Source: Phoebastria nigripes (Eukaryota; Chordata; Aves; Procellariiformes; Diomedeidae). Taken from it: a stretch of DNA of 64,000 bases. Each line of letters starts with the position of its first letter. The stretch's first letter is position 1. The notes under the pieces are model-generated. The model was not told the DNA's origin, ran no database searches, and saw only the letters and a program-made list of their open reading frames with translations. Made by a program: the position numbers and the translations under genes. Positions 23,592 through 37,000 of this stretch are shown piece after piece. The DNA is taken from NCBI GenBank assembly GCA_035582835.1, contig JAYKAV010002519.1:62001-126000 (forward strand), in the 5' to 3' direction.

Positions 23592-26500
23592 AAGACATAC
23601 TCTGAGAGAAGATGAAACGTACTTTGAACAAGCACCTGAACTGAAACTCAAAATTTTGCTGAGGCTTCCCCATCACTAATCCTGATTGATAGATTACAGC
23701 AATGTTGCTGGCTCTGAGTTATCCACACACATAGAGCAGTATAATATTTATCATGTTAAATAATGCTGGGGCTGTTTGCAAACAATTAGCAAAATTAATA
23801 CAATTTACAATCTGTTTTTTTTTGTTTGTTTGTTTATGGTGCTTCTTAATAGCCAAAGTCTTTCCTCAGGTATGCACATGCAATTCCTGTTGAAGGCAAC
23901 AGGAATGATTCAAATATCTTGGAGCAAAATTGAATCTTAAGTGTTTAATTTATGTTTTAATGTCTTTTTTTACAACAGTATTAATTAATTGTACAAATAC
24001 TATTGAATGTGAAAGGACTTCATGGAAGCACTGTGTTGATTACAACCTGAAATTATCCATTCATTGGTTAAATACCCATCCATGTATTTAAATGGTGTTT
24101 CTGATAATTTTTCTTCACTTGAGAAACTGCTGGTAGTTTCTAGACCACTAGCAAGTGAAGAGATGGTTGAAAACCAGACTTTGTCTCAGAGGGGAAATTC
24201 TGACATTTCTGAATTTATTTTCATTCTCAACTGGAACAAAGATAACAATAAAAATGTATGAGGAAAGAAAACTTTAAAATAATTCATACAGAAATATGTA
24301 TGTACAATTTCATTTCAGTCAGATAAAACTAGTTTCAGTGATGTGGAATGTTGCAATAAATATCCTATATATGTGTGTATGTGTACTGTGATATAATGCT
24401 TATATTAAAATGTATATTGTTAAAATTGAAATGAAATTAAACAAAACAAGGAAATAATCATGAAACATTACTTGATTGGAGCAAAATTATTCTCACTTTA
24501 CTGAAAGAAACTCAGAAAGCTGGAATAATTATTCCATCATTTCCTTGTGGAAAATTTCTTCACCCTCATGAAATGGAAGTGGAAAAATTTGCATTAAGTT
24601 TCTGATCCGCTCAAACACAGAGGTGAGGCGCACCCCTTAGACCATAATGCTCTGACTGCTTCACCAGGCAGGACCCCATAGGACATTAGTCCCTCTCCAC
24701 AACAGGCCTTTCCTTAAACGCATCCCGTGATTGCCTTCTTAGGTTAGTTTTGCTATTAGATGTATTTCTTTCTATCTATCTATCAAAATCTAGCCTTTTT
24801 GGTTTAAATTTCTTTCTTTTGACAAGGTTTGTTGGTGAGCAGACAATAATTAATATTGTGGTAATTTTTAAGATTTCAAATAAGTTTTTGCTCTGCATTG
24901 CAATGAAAGGAAAGACTTCTCGAATGCTTTTAGAAATCATTATTGTGTTAAAAAGGCCATCTCTGTTAGAATATTCAGCCTTTAAGAAGGATGTGTGGCT
25001 TGGTGGTCTGAGATGGTCTGGGGTCCATGGTTAGGCATTACTATCTGTAATACTATGAAGCAAGTTTTTTCTCAGAGGCCAGGAAACATATAGGGAAAAT
25101 GAAGCCTGATAAAAATCAAGCTGGGTTAGATCTTTCAAGGATATTGAACAAATAACAAAAGAAAAGAAGAGAGATGACATGGGACAGCAGCATGGTATTG
25201 ATGGATAGAGATTAAAATGCAGCTATGACTTAAAGTTAAATATATACTGTATCTTAGTTTCCAGTTGCTGAGCTTTTGGAGGACTGATGGGAAGGAATTT
25301 GTGGAAACACAAATGGCTACGCAATGAAAATGGAGACAAAATGAAAGGGGCTTTAATACTCAACATGTCCATAATTTAGAAAACAAATGGTACATGAAAC
25401 TGCAGGCATGATAGCTATACCCAGTCAAATCAGGGGTATCGTCATTTAGCTTGAAAATAAGCCAAAGAATAATGTTTCAGAAAAAAGTAGGGGAACATGA
25501 GGGCCATAGATAAATTTAATGTAGAAATTAAGAAAAGTTTTCTCTTCATTACAAAAGTGGGGATTTGGGCTCTTTCAATTGGCAGGGAATTTGCCTTGCT
25601 TTAAGATGAGTTTACTAAGATGTTCCTCTGACATAGATGACTAAGATGGCAGGGGAATAAACCTGATGACCTAGGAAGTCTGTACCAATTCTACTATGTA
25701 CACTCACTTGTTTTTTTTTCCCCAAAAGATTTCCAACATCCCGTAACTCTTTTTTTTTTTTTTTTTCTGTATGTCATTGCTACACTAGTTTTCGTGCTAA
25801 CATGCCCTCTTTATGTATAAGCTCTTCCATTAAGCAATTAGAGCTGTGATATACCTGTCCCTGCTGCCTATGGCTCACTACATGCTCAGGAAAGCAGAGG
25901 CACATTTAAAACATGCTTCATCTGGCCTATTTTAGATATCTGGGTTAGGATGGGATGAAAGCTGCCCTAAAAAGAGTCTGATTCTCTTCTTTAACTATAA
26001 AAGGAGCCTGTAGTGGTTAGATCAGAAGCAGAGAGCTTAAACTGCAGATCTAAACCCCACCCCACCGCCTATTAGACTCCAGGCTTTGCTCAAGTTAGGT
26101 GGCAGCAGAACATGTGTTTTGAAGAATAACATGTTAGGTATGAGCCTATATCTTTTTGTGTGCCTGGTCTTCACAGTGATAGAGACTGGAGGAACTTTTG
26201 GTTGAAATAGGGAATTAGAGTGATAAGCTCCAGTAATTGTGAAAAGTGTTGCAAATACTCTTTGTGTTTGTTGTTATTTTTCTCTTGGGAAGGGGGGGCA
26301 GTTATGGTGTTTCTTGCTTGAGGGAAGTTTGAAGAACCATCTGCCTCCTCCCTGTATGTCTCTTTTCAATGAGGCAGTTCAAGGCAGAGGAACTTGTGGT
26401 TCTTGCACTCAAGCTTGAGTCATCTGATTGCAAGCAACAACAGGACTCTTCTCTTAGTGATGCTGGAGAAGCGAAAACGTGAGTGCAGGAGGGATGTGAG

Positions 26501-28007
26501 TGACATTAAGCTCAGAGAAAGGGAAAAAAAATCTGATTACTCAGCCCCAGGAAGGAAACACATTTTAAGCTTACTTTGAATTTCACTGTTAATAAAACAT
26601 TGTTGTTTTGATGCATCATTTTTCTGGGTCTGTGTTTTTCAACAGATTATGGACTATTTGGATATGTAAATATATTTGTGCTATGTAGTCATATGTAAGG
26701 TTATATTTCTTGATAAAATCTCTGTTATTCACAAGTTAGAAATTATTAATTTATCACCTTATGTGCTGTTTTGAAGAGATGTTTCTGACTGGTACACAAA
26801 GCAGGGAAACGATTTCAAAATAGTGTGAGTGCCAAAGCCTGGGGCCCTGCAATAACAGGAAGTTTGCAGTTGTTGAAATGTTCCTTTTCTGCAATTGTAA
26901 AACAAAATATTCTATTTTGGCTTACAGAAAGAAATTACTTTCTTTGTATTGCTCACTAGAGCAACCAAGCAAAAACACCTTAGAGATAAAAAAGTTGAAA
27001 AAAATAGCAAGGTATAGTATTTTCATTGAACCTATTCAAATATTTTTTTCATGGTTTTGAGATGTCAACGTTTCATCCAATGTTTCATCATTTTTCTGAG
27101 AACAGGGTTGGGTTTTTTTCTCCCTCTCTACTTTTCCTTCAGGTTTTACCTTTCAGGAGGTGCTTATCTTCCATAACAGAGAAAAAGCTGGCTGGGAACA
27201 GATTTCAGATAGACAAGGGGGCAACAGAGAGCTGTAGCTGCCTTCTCCCTGTGTTAATGCTGCAAATGGATTATATGCACAGATGCATCTGCACATCCCA
27301 TTTCCATCCCCCATATTCATTTGGCACTTGGATCTAGCAGTGAAGCGTATTTTATTCTCTGCAGAGTGTTGTTAAGTTTTATAAATAAGACTAGAGATCT
27401 AAGTTTAACAGCTCAGATTTGAATTCACTGGTCAAGAAATATACAAAAAAGCCCAGAAGCCCACATCAGCTGTCACCTCTGTCTTTACCTCCAGCTGCTT
27501 CCTGACTTCCTGGCCTTAGGTATTTGCTTGCTGAGCTATCTACCACTGGTTTTCAGACAGTGCTCCTTGAACCCTTGGGCTCTGCAAGTGATAGCTAAGA
27601 AAATGAAACCCACTGTTAGTGGATTTAAATTCCCTACTCAAAGTTTCCTGCACTCCTAGGAAAAAAAATTAGGAATCTTCAAACTGAAAAAAGATCTAAA
27701 AATCACTCATCTAGGTTCTAAGTGATACATTCTTGAGTAATGATATTTTTATTTAATCCTTAATATTTTAGCGTACAAAACAGATCAGCATCTTCATAAT
27801 ATTCAATCTTTCACCCACATATCACAGTGCCAGTTCCTCGAGTATTATCTAGAAGAGTAATATCTGCCCAAGCCATTACCTCCAAGCAGAACTACCCATC
27901 CAGTAGCTCAGGAAGGAAAGAAATAGCACACGTTACCTCTTCAGCTCTCTGTTCAGCATTGGGTCGGAGAAGCCTGTGTGATTTTTGACTGTATGTGCCT
28001 TATGTTA

Positions 28008-28713
28008 TAGCTGGGAAGCAGCTCTGCAGCGGAGGTCCTGGGAGTGCTGGTGGGCAGTGAGCTAAGCATGGGCCAGCAGTGAGCCCTGCTAGCAATGAAG
28101 GCCAACAGTGCCCTGGGCTGCATCAGCAGGAGCACAGCCAGCAGATCAAGGAAAGCGATTATTCCCTTTACTCAGCAGCTGTTAGACCACATCTGGAGCA
28201 CTGCGTCCAGTTTGGGGCTCCCCAGTACGGGAAAGGCACTGACAAACTGTAGTGAGTCCAGGGGAGGGCCACCACGCTGGTTGGGGCTGGAGCATGTGAT
28301 CTGTGAGGACAGGCAGAGGGACCGGGGCTTGTTCACCTGGAGAGGGGATGGCTTTGGGGGGACCACACAGAAGCACCCAGAACCTATGAGGAGCTTATCA
28401 AGGAGATGGAGCCAGGCTCTTCCCAGCGTTGCGTGTCTGGAGGCTGAGAGGCAACGGACATAAAGTGAAACCATGGAGGTTCAGACTGGACAGAAGAAAT
28501 ATTTCCCCATGAGGACAACTAAGCAGTGGAGCAAACTGCCCAGAGAGGTTGTGCAGTCTCTGTCCCTGGAGGTTTTGAAGCCCAGACTCTGGGCACAGCC
28601 CTGAGCAATCTGTTCTGAACTTGTAGCTGACCCTGCAGTGAGCATGAGGTTGGGCTAGAGGCCTCCTGAGGCTTCTTCCAGCCCAAATTACCCTGTAATC
28701 TTATGATTCTATG
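28008..28713 (+). mobile_element. CR1 LINE, 3' end, plus strand
   Basis: This is a 5'-truncated CR1. The tail ends ATCTTATGATTCTATG at 28698-28713, which is the canonical CR1 octamer repeat (ATTCTATG). The body runs through the C-terminal reverse-transcriptase region: a frame near 28095 gives MKANSALGCISRS and TASRSRK, then a shifted frame gives VRPHLEHCVQFGAPQYGKG, and further on FRLDRRN and LPREVVQSLSLEV. Multiple frameshifts and stops are present, so it is non-coding now. It is more decayed than the copy at 32299-34095. Confidence 0.92.
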
Positions 28714-31700
28714 TGGCTGGGTTACCTGAACCATAATACAACCTGCATTGAATTTCAGTTAGTCAATAACAGCGAAATAACCCTCTGCAAACTCAAGTTT
28801 TCCATACAGATCTGCAAGGAGACTTTTCCAGGTTAATTCAAGGCTTGTTCTGCTATTAAGAAATGAAAACTAGTGCTGACACAATATTTTACAAATGTTT
28901 TTATAAGGGAACTTGAATAGTCTTACAGCTTCACATCTACAGCTTATGTCTAGAGTCACATGATAGGCTTCATAAAAATATATCTCAGTTTTTACCAACA
29001 GCAAAATTGGTCAGTTGATCCTATTCACTATGCTACAGCCAGCTGAAGGTTGAAGGCTACATATTGCTGCTGGCTACATATTTTCATCAGCTGAATCTCA
29101 CCATCATGGTCAGACACCGTTTTGTGCTTTGACCTCTGAAAACTATTACACTTGGAGAAGGTGGATGACCAAACCTCTCTGGAGACAATAACTGAAACAG
29201 CTTCAGAATCTTGGCTTATCATTATAAGTTAAAATAAGTTAATAATCTGAATTCAACTTTGAATCTTTTCAGTTATTTTTATTCTGTTAGCCAGATAAAT
29301 ATTTGGCAGGTAATATTCTAAGTTTCCTCTGGCTGGTACAAATAAGTACAGAGTCCACGTTCCTGTGCCAGCAAAATGGCTTATCCCTCAGGGTAAAATG
29401 ATTCTTAAAGGAGAATGCTCATTGTTTTTCTTGCTGTTGTTCCTTGAAAGTTATACTTTCAAACTATCTAACATTGCTTTCACCAGGGAGCCTCACGGAA
29501 ACGCTGTCTTGGCATTATATTGAATTAACTTAATCTCTAGCCACCTTATTTAATCCCTTTCTTCACTTTGCCTGGCTTTATTTCCTCTCCTCATTGGGCC
29601 ATAATGCCTTTTGGTAGAAGCAGGACTGAATCTTTATTATCACTTCCTCTAGATGTTCTCTGCTGGATGTCCTGAACTTTTTTTTATTCCAAGAAATATT
29701 CTAAAAGTATGTTTGGTTTTGTTAAAGAAATGGGAAGTTCATTTAAAAAAAAAAAGTATGCAAGAGTTTATGATGGAATTTGTTCAAGACAGCACTAGCA
29801 AAACTAAGGGGAGCTCAGTCTATAGTTTCCTTAAACCTGGACATTTCCTAATAGAGTAACATCGATACCAGGATGTGCTAGTGAACATGTTTGTGTGTGG
29901 GCAGGTAAATATGCTATGGTACAGCAGGTCCCATAAGCATCTCCCTCTTCTCATGTGTCCTGAAGCCTATGTATTCTCTCTCCTCATTAATTTTTGTCCT
30001 CTTATAGGAATATATTTCTTGCCTTACTCTTCCAAGGACCACTTTGCTAATGTAGCTATCCTGTTCATATGCTTTCTTCTAGCTTTTGAGACTTCGGTTC
30101 CCTTTCTGCTCTCCTGCTCTCTTCCACGCCAGACTCCTTTTCCATGTTCTTGGGAAGATGGGGCAGTCTGACAATGGTATTTCTTAAAAGTATCTCCATT
30201 TCTGTGTGTGTACATGTACATGTACATGTATGTGTGTTTGGACAGAAGCGGTAAAGAAAAGTAACTAATTATGAAGGGAGCTTCTTTAGCTGAACAAAGC
30301 ATTTAAGTACATGTTAAATTCTTACCAATTTCAATAGCGTTTAGGAATAAGCATGTGCATACACGTTTTGCTGAATAAATATAAAACTAAAAGGTAGACA
30401 CAAACTTAAGTACCCAATGAAGTGGGAAGGAAGGGAGAGGAAACAACACATTATTAGCCTATCCTTTATGGTTCTCCCCTGTCCCACGCTGCTGCTGTTA
30501 CCAGCTAAGGGGAGTGACAACAGCAGCAGCCGCCTTTGGAACTGTGAGAAGGGATAATACATACAGTTTGACAAGCCAAAAGTCTAAAGGTAACCAGTAT
30601 CAGACATGGCTTGTCCCTGTTAAATGAGATAATTTAATGAGGTTGCTTTTGAGATGAGTTTTGACCATGACAGCCCCAATGGGTGATAGCAATTTGGGAA
30701 AAATCCAATATAATTTTCAAACATCATGAACACTTAAATCATGATGCCCTGCACAAAAACTGAACACTTTAGAGTCTAAAGCTGGTATTCTGGCATCCAA
30801 GTGATGTTGTTGATGCCTGGAAACAAACTGGAGATCTTGATTTATAATGTCCAAGTCTGGAAACTGGCCTATGGGTTAATATTGTTTGTCAGGATGAGTT
30901 AATGAAAATGACTCTCCTGGGTGGTAGTCAGTTCAGATTACCACAGAGACCAGCTGGATACTTGGTGCCCATTGACAGAGGAAACGTGCATCACTTGCTT
31001 CCTTCAGGCACGCTTCTTAGCTTTTAAAATGTCATTTTGGTGGTTATAATGAAGAAACCAGGCTATACAACCATCTTAAAAGGTTGCTACTAATAATTTC
31101 TGGATGAAACATTGCTTTTGCTGATGGTGAAACTCAGAAAAGTCTGCAATGTTTTTAGAGGGCTCAGTACTAGTCTTGCTTCTGCCAGATGCTCTCACCT
31201 GTGACGTGGAAGCGAGGGCTGTGTGACAGCTGAGGACATCTACGGAGGGCACAGCGATTTGCAGCACAGCAGATAACACTGAAGACAGATCTCTGGATTG
31301 AGGCACTGACATTGCCATGCTCAGCCTGATGAGATGGGTTAAGGCCTCCCCAGACCCTTCTTTATAAAGTTTGGGGGGATTTTACCAAAATGCTTGAATT
31401 GGCCAATAAATGCAGCCCCACACCTCTTGGGAGGATTTTTGCCCTAACTCTCAGCCAGAGTAAAAAGAAGCTTTCTAGCACCAACAACTAGAGAATTAGC
31501 TCCTGCATGGCAGAACTGGGATCTTGTCCTGACAACTGCCTCCCTTTTTGACAGGAGGCAGGATAGAGAGGTTAGGGAGAACAGTGGACTGTCCCACCCT
31601 GCCACAGAGCTGGCAGGCATGCCAGCAAGGAGATGTTGATGGTGCCACTTGTCCAAACCCCCCCGGCCAGCCCCCTGGTCCAGCTGAATGTCCCCACCAG

Positions 31701-32298
31701 AGAGCAGCTGTGCTGGCACCATTGCTTTCCATCTGCACCTTTGGGAAGCGGACCTGAAGACACTAGTGCAAAAAAATGGCAAGAAGGTCAAGGTTTTAAG
31801 GCTGTGTTCATAGACAACAGTTAACTAAGTAATTTTGCTGGAGAGTTATAAACTCTAAAAACACTCAAAGAAACCGTTAGATGATGAAAATCAAGTGTAA
31901 ATAGAATTCAGTACAAGAAATAGGCTCAGTTCCTGCTGGCCTCCAAATGTGAAGACATTTGACACCTTACAGGGGGCTCTGTCCTGCAACAGAGCAACAA
32001 TAATGTTCAGTGCCTTTCTGTGTATGGATGTACACACAAAACAATTCGAAGGAAAGAGCCCACTTCAATATTTTTGTCACTTTTGTACAAAGACTTCCAG
32101 GTTTGGAAAGAGACTATTTTAACATATATTTCTACTCAAGAAGATTGGTTTTAATTCAAATGGCTTTCATTTCAAAAGTCTCAATTTATATTTAAAGAAT
32201 GAAACATTGAAACAAAAAAAAATTAAAAGAGCTAAAGAAAATATTTTATTGAGTCAATCTGATGTTTTCCTTCATCATCGATAAATTGCAATTTTTAG
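28714..32298. other. Unique noncoding sequence
   Basis: No gene is recognised. There is a small (TACATG)n/(TG)n run at 30205-30240. The patch 31100-31760 is GC-richer with several CpGs and carries AATAAATG near 31405 and overlapping open frames on both strands (up to 115 codons). It may be an old LTR-like or other repeat, but I could not identify termini, a target duplication or a family. Confidence 0.5.
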
Positions 32299-34095
32299 GA
32301 TAGAATAGAATAGAATAGTTTGGGTTGGAAGGGACTTTTAAAGGTCATCTAGTCCAACCCCCCTGCCATGGGCAGGGACATCTTCAACTAGATCAGGTTG
32401 CTCAGAGCCCCCTCCAACCAGACCTTGAATGTTTCCAGGGATGGGGCATCTACCACCTCTCTGGGCAACCTGTTCCAGTGTTTCACCACCCTCAGCATAA
32501 AAAATTTCTTCCTTCTATCTAGTCTAAATCTACCCTCTTTTAGTTTAAAAACATTCCCCCTTGTCCTGTCGCAACAGGCCTTGCTAAAAATTTTGCCACC
32601 ATCTTTCTTATAAGCCCCCTTTAAATACTGATAGGCTGCAATAAGGTCTCCCTGAAGCCTTCTCTTCTCCAGGCTGAACAACCCCAACTCTCTCAGCCTT
32701 TCTTCATAGGAGAGGTGTTCCATCCCCCTGATCATTTTTGCGGCCCTCCTCTAGACCCACTCCAACACGTCCATGTCTTTCTTGTGCTGAGGGCTCCAGA
32801 GCTGGACGCAGTTCTCCAGGTGGGGTCTCACCAGAGCAGAGTAGAGGGGCAGAATCACCTCCCTCGACCTGCTGGCCACGCTTCTTTTGATGCAGCCCAG
32901 CATACAGTTGGCCTTCTGGGCTGCGAGTGCACATTGCTGGCTCATGTCCAGCTTTTCATCCACCAGTACCCCAAGTCCTTCTCAGCAGGGCTGCTCTCAA
33001 TCCCTTCATCGCCCAGCCTGCATTGATACCGGGGGTTGCCCCGACCCAGGTGCAGGACCTTGCACTTGGCCCTGTGGAACCTCATGAGGTTCACAGGGGC
33101 CCACTTCTCCAGCTTGTCCAGGTCCCTCTGGATGGCATCCCTTCCCTCAGGCATGTTGACCGCACCACTCAGCTTGGTGTCATCTGCAAACTTGCTGAGG
33201 GTGCACTCGATCCCACTGTCTATGTCATTGATGAAGACATTAAACAGTACTGGTCCCAGTACAGACCCCTGTGGGATGCCACTCATCACTGATCTCCATC
33301 TGGACATTGAGCCATTGACCACTACCCTCTGGATGAGACCATCCAACCAATTCCTCACCCACTGGACAGTCCACNCATCNAATCCATACCTCTCCAGTTT
33401 AGAGAGAAGGATGTTGTGGGGGACCGTGTCAAGGCCTTACAGAGGTCCAGATAGACGACATCTGTAGCCCCTCCCATGTCCACTGACGTAGTCACTCCGT
33501 CATAGAAAGCCAGTAGGTTAGTCAGGCAGGACTTGCCCTTGGTGAAGCCATGCTGGCTGTCTCGAACCACCTCCCTGTCCTCCCTGTGCATAGCTTCCAG
33601 GAGGATCGGTTCCATGATCTTCCCAGGCACAGAGGTGAGACTGACTGGCCTGTAGTTCCCCACGTCTTCCTTTCTTCCCTTTTTAAAAATGGGCNTTGTG
33701 TTTCCCCTTTTCCAGTCAGTGGGAACTTCACTGGACTGCCACGACTTCTCAAATACGATGGATAGTGGCTTAGCCACTTCATCTGCCAGTTCCCTCAGGA
33801 CCTGCAGATGTATCTCATCAGGTCCCATGACCTTGTGCACCTTCGGGTTCCTTAGATGGTCTCNAACCTGATCTTCTCCTACAGTGGGNGGCTCTTCATT
33901 CTCCCAGTCTCTGCCTTTGCCTTCTGCAGCCTGGGCNGTGAGGCTNGAGCGCTTGCCGGTGAAGACAGAGGCAAAAAAGTCATTGAGTACCTCAGCCTTC
34001 TCCATATCCCTGGTAACCAGGTCTCCCATTTCGTTCCAGAGAGGGCCCACATTTTCCTTCGTCTTCCTTTTATCCCCGACGTACCTGTAGGATAC
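32299..34095 (-). mobile_element. CR1 LINE, long 5'-truncated copy with reverse-transcriptase domain
   Basis: This is the largest transposon in the window, about 1.8 kb on the minus strand. The 3' tail is a TAGAA-type microsatellite at 32299-32318, followed by TTTGGGTTGGAAGGGACTTT, the characteristic CR1 3' end. The element runs up through the whole reverse-transcriptase domain and stops near 34095, where recognisable CR1 coding sequence ([16 protein letters not shown]) ends. The 5' UTR, ORF1 and the endonuclease part of ORF2 are absent, as in most CR1 copies. Seven single Ns fall between 33375 and 33946. The copy is the best preserved CR1 here and likely the youngest. Confidence 0.95.
32388..34095 (-). 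pseudogene. CR1 ORF2 reverse transcriptase, disrupted
   Basis: The coding remnant is spread over several minus-strand frames. From about 34095 to 33440 it carries the N-terminal RT blocks ([53 protein letters not shown]) and the motif-A segment VVYLDLCKA with its aspartate. A frameshift follows near 33438, then [12 protein letters not shown] and the catalytic FADD motif lie in the frame 32942-33358. A second frameshift lies near 32965 and an in-frame TAG at about 32749-32751 (canonical Gln codon in this family). The last frame, 32388-32735, ends at the normal stop. Catalytic residues survive but the reading frame does not, so it is inactive. Confidence 0.92.
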
Positions 34096-37000
34096 TGTTG
34101 TTTGTACCAATGTGACCAAAACTCTAAAAGACAGAGCTGAGGAAAACCATTAAGAATTATCTGTACAGCTACAGATAGCAGAAATAATACAAATTAGATT
34201 TAGTTATGTATCCTCTGGCAAAACAAAAGATTGATTATAAACTTTTATTTGAATGGAAGGAAAAAAATCCATCTTCAAATTAAAATTGTCATGCAGGCAA
34301 GAAAAAGAATAATGCAACAAATGGCTCTTGCTAGCATGACCTAAACCAAGGAGATGGAAAATAAGAGCCCTGCAAAGGAAAGAATAATCCGGTCTTCTAC
34401 ATTTGTCAAAAATACTTTAGAACAGAAGTATCTATTAACTGGCTGATGAAACAAAATCTGATCTGAATCTTTTTTTTTTTTTTTCCATAAATTATATCAA
34501 GGACATCTACAGAATTAGACTGTTTTCCCCTTCTTATGTTTGTCTACATGAAAATAAACAAATTAAATAAATAAATGCATTTGCATAACTAATTAAAAAG
34601 GTAGTGAAGAAAAGAAAGTCTTTTTCAATTTTTTTCTTAATCCCTGCTGTCTTCTGTACTCAACAGATTTGCTTTGCAGAGTCCTATTCTGCTGTGGTTA
34701 AAAAAACTGAATGAATAGTACAACCAGCAGTGAGAGGTTATTAAACCAGTAAATGAAGAAACAGCACAAAGAATAAGGACACCTTGCAAACAGAATTCCC
34801 TGCCTCTAGAGAGGAAATACAGCAGGGTTGTTTGGCTTAGGGGATATGCACACTGTAGAGCACGTGCTCAAACATAAAAGGCAAGTGGCTTTAGTAACGA
34901 AAACTCCCATATAAAGAAAGTAAGAGGATCAAATGTCACGTGTACCTTCTAAGGAGCTTGCAAAGATACCGGTGCTACAACACGTATAGCTGTCTTCGAA
35001 CTAGTAATTTCAGGTCTGTATCCTTCAAGACATAACAACTGCAAATAACATTTCCATTGTGACTGTTTCATTAGTTTCTAATAAAATGGGAGGAGGAGAT
35101 GCTGGCAGGAGGAAGGAGAATGACCGGCTGATGAAGCTAGGTGTAAAGCAAGAGGTTAGCTACCAGACAAACGTGGTTATTGAGGCTGTTACTTAAGAGG
35201 TACAAGGGCAGCCTTTTGCTCCTTCTTTCACTCTCTAAGCTGAAATGCTAATAGAGCAAAGCTGGAAGGGAAAAAAAAACATGTGCAGATGAATTGTGTC
35301 TCCTATCACCAGAGAAATCTGTGAAGTGACAGATGAATCTGTTTAAGGAAAAGAAAGGGGAATGGTAAACATTTTATTCTTTTGAGTTTATAACTGCTGT
35401 GAATTATTTTTCCCATTTAGAAAGAATTTTCAAAGAACCTGAGGTTTTGGCTAAACAAAAGTTTTCATGAAAGGCATTTATTTTCTGCAAAACACAATAT
35501 TGACACAGACACCCTGCTGTGAAAATTTTGGAGACCTGCACATTGGGGTTTCAGTTCCTTCCGTCATGAGGCTGCCATGATGAAGTGTTCAGAAACAGTC
35601 CCCAGTAAACTGGGCCGGGGGGAAATACTCAGGCTAAGCATCTCATTCCTTTTTTTTTTTTAAAAAGATAGCATTGTGTTTAGTCTTTTTGTAATATTTG
35701 CAGAGAGAAAATACTTAAAAATTGAATTAGATGACTGTGTACTTTTTATTTCTCATAATAAGAGGTATGAGTTTTCACAAATGTATTAACAGAAGACTGT
35801 TACAAAGAAAAGCAACCCAAAGCCATGAATGTGCCAATTAAAACATTCAATAGAAATATTAATTCAGCCTTAAATAAATGTGTGGAAGAAAAAGATATTC
35901 TTCCTTGGAGATGTCCCCATGGCTGGTCACAAGAAACATGGAAGTACATTCTTCCAGGAGGAGTTCAGACAACACTAAGGCATAAAAAGACCCTAGTTTG
36001 ATCTCCATGGCTTTTGCCGACCCTTTGGGAGGTGAAAGTGGTGCCAAAAGCCATCTCAGATGATCAAGGCAAAAGACACTTCGTCTTAAGAAAAAATGGG
36101 AGATTCCAGCTTAATCTAAGAGACAGTGAGGTGGAAATCCAGTGGGACACTGAGACAGTCAATAGATAATTTTAGTGTAAATGCTAATGTTAACAATTTG
36201 TTTTACTTTTTGGTGGTTGTTCCAATAGTTCAGTGCTATGATTTTAAGCAAGCTATTTATTCTATTACCCTTAAATCTCCTCTTGCCATATTGCTGAATA
36301 ACCTGACAGAGAATGGGGTATTCCTAGTAGTGAGGGTCCTTCCAGCTGCCCTACTGAGACAGTCTAAGAAGAGCACAGCTCCCTACCATGCTGCTCTGGG
36401 TTACTCATGGTGTCCTGGGGTATGAATGGGCTGGTTCGCAATGGTGGAGGCCAGCCTCCAAAAGGACACTGTGCAGCCACAGGGGAAAAACAAGATCTCT
36501 GCTGTCCCTGAGTGCTGGGGCAATTGGTGGCTGCTGAACCACAGAAAAAAAACAATGCATCTCTCCTCAGATCTACCTTACAGTTTTACAATGTTTCATG
36601 TATCCTTTGTTTTGTAGAAATATTCTCTAAGCTGAAGTATTCCTCTTTCTCATCTGTATATGCCCACTCAGTCTTTCTCAAGTTCTTTACATCTTTTCTT
36701 GATTTTATGCTCTGAATGAGAGCAGAGGGAGGATATGTACAACCTTCTAATGCTGAAAATCCAGCATGCAGGAATATTCTGTATTTTTAAAGCTGGAAAC
36801 ACTTCAGTTATGACCATCTCATTGTAGGATGTTATTGCAAATGTATTCAAATAGTTTACAGTGATGAGAATATTTTAATTTTTGAAGGGCAGTTCAAACN
36901 AAGTAACATATGTCTCGCTGGTAACAGGAAGAAGTAAAAAGCACTCTGACAGTTTGGGAAAGAAGCAGAGGAAAAAAAAAAGCTATNAGTTTATGGTTAG

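Larger units (their letters stand above)
16301..28007. other. Mostly unique AT-rich noncoding sequence
   Basis: No host gene is recognised. Simple repeats include a C13 run at 23579-23591 and T17 at 25750-25766. Two stretches are listed separately: an unrecognised 192-codon frame at 16746-17324 and a GC-richer segment with a minus-strand frame at 17767-18105. A CpG-poor, GC-richer patch at 22860-23120 could be an old repeat, but I cannot name it. Confidence 0.5.

Noticed and set aside
31100..31800. GC-richer patch with several overlapping frames and an AATAAATG
   Set aside because: It could be an old LTR, but I could not locate ends, a direct repeat or any coding block; the frames run on both strands.
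32398..33467. Plus-strand frames of 66-143 codons across the CR1 copy
   Set aside because: They are antisense shadows of the minus-strand CR1 reverse-transcriptase sequence.
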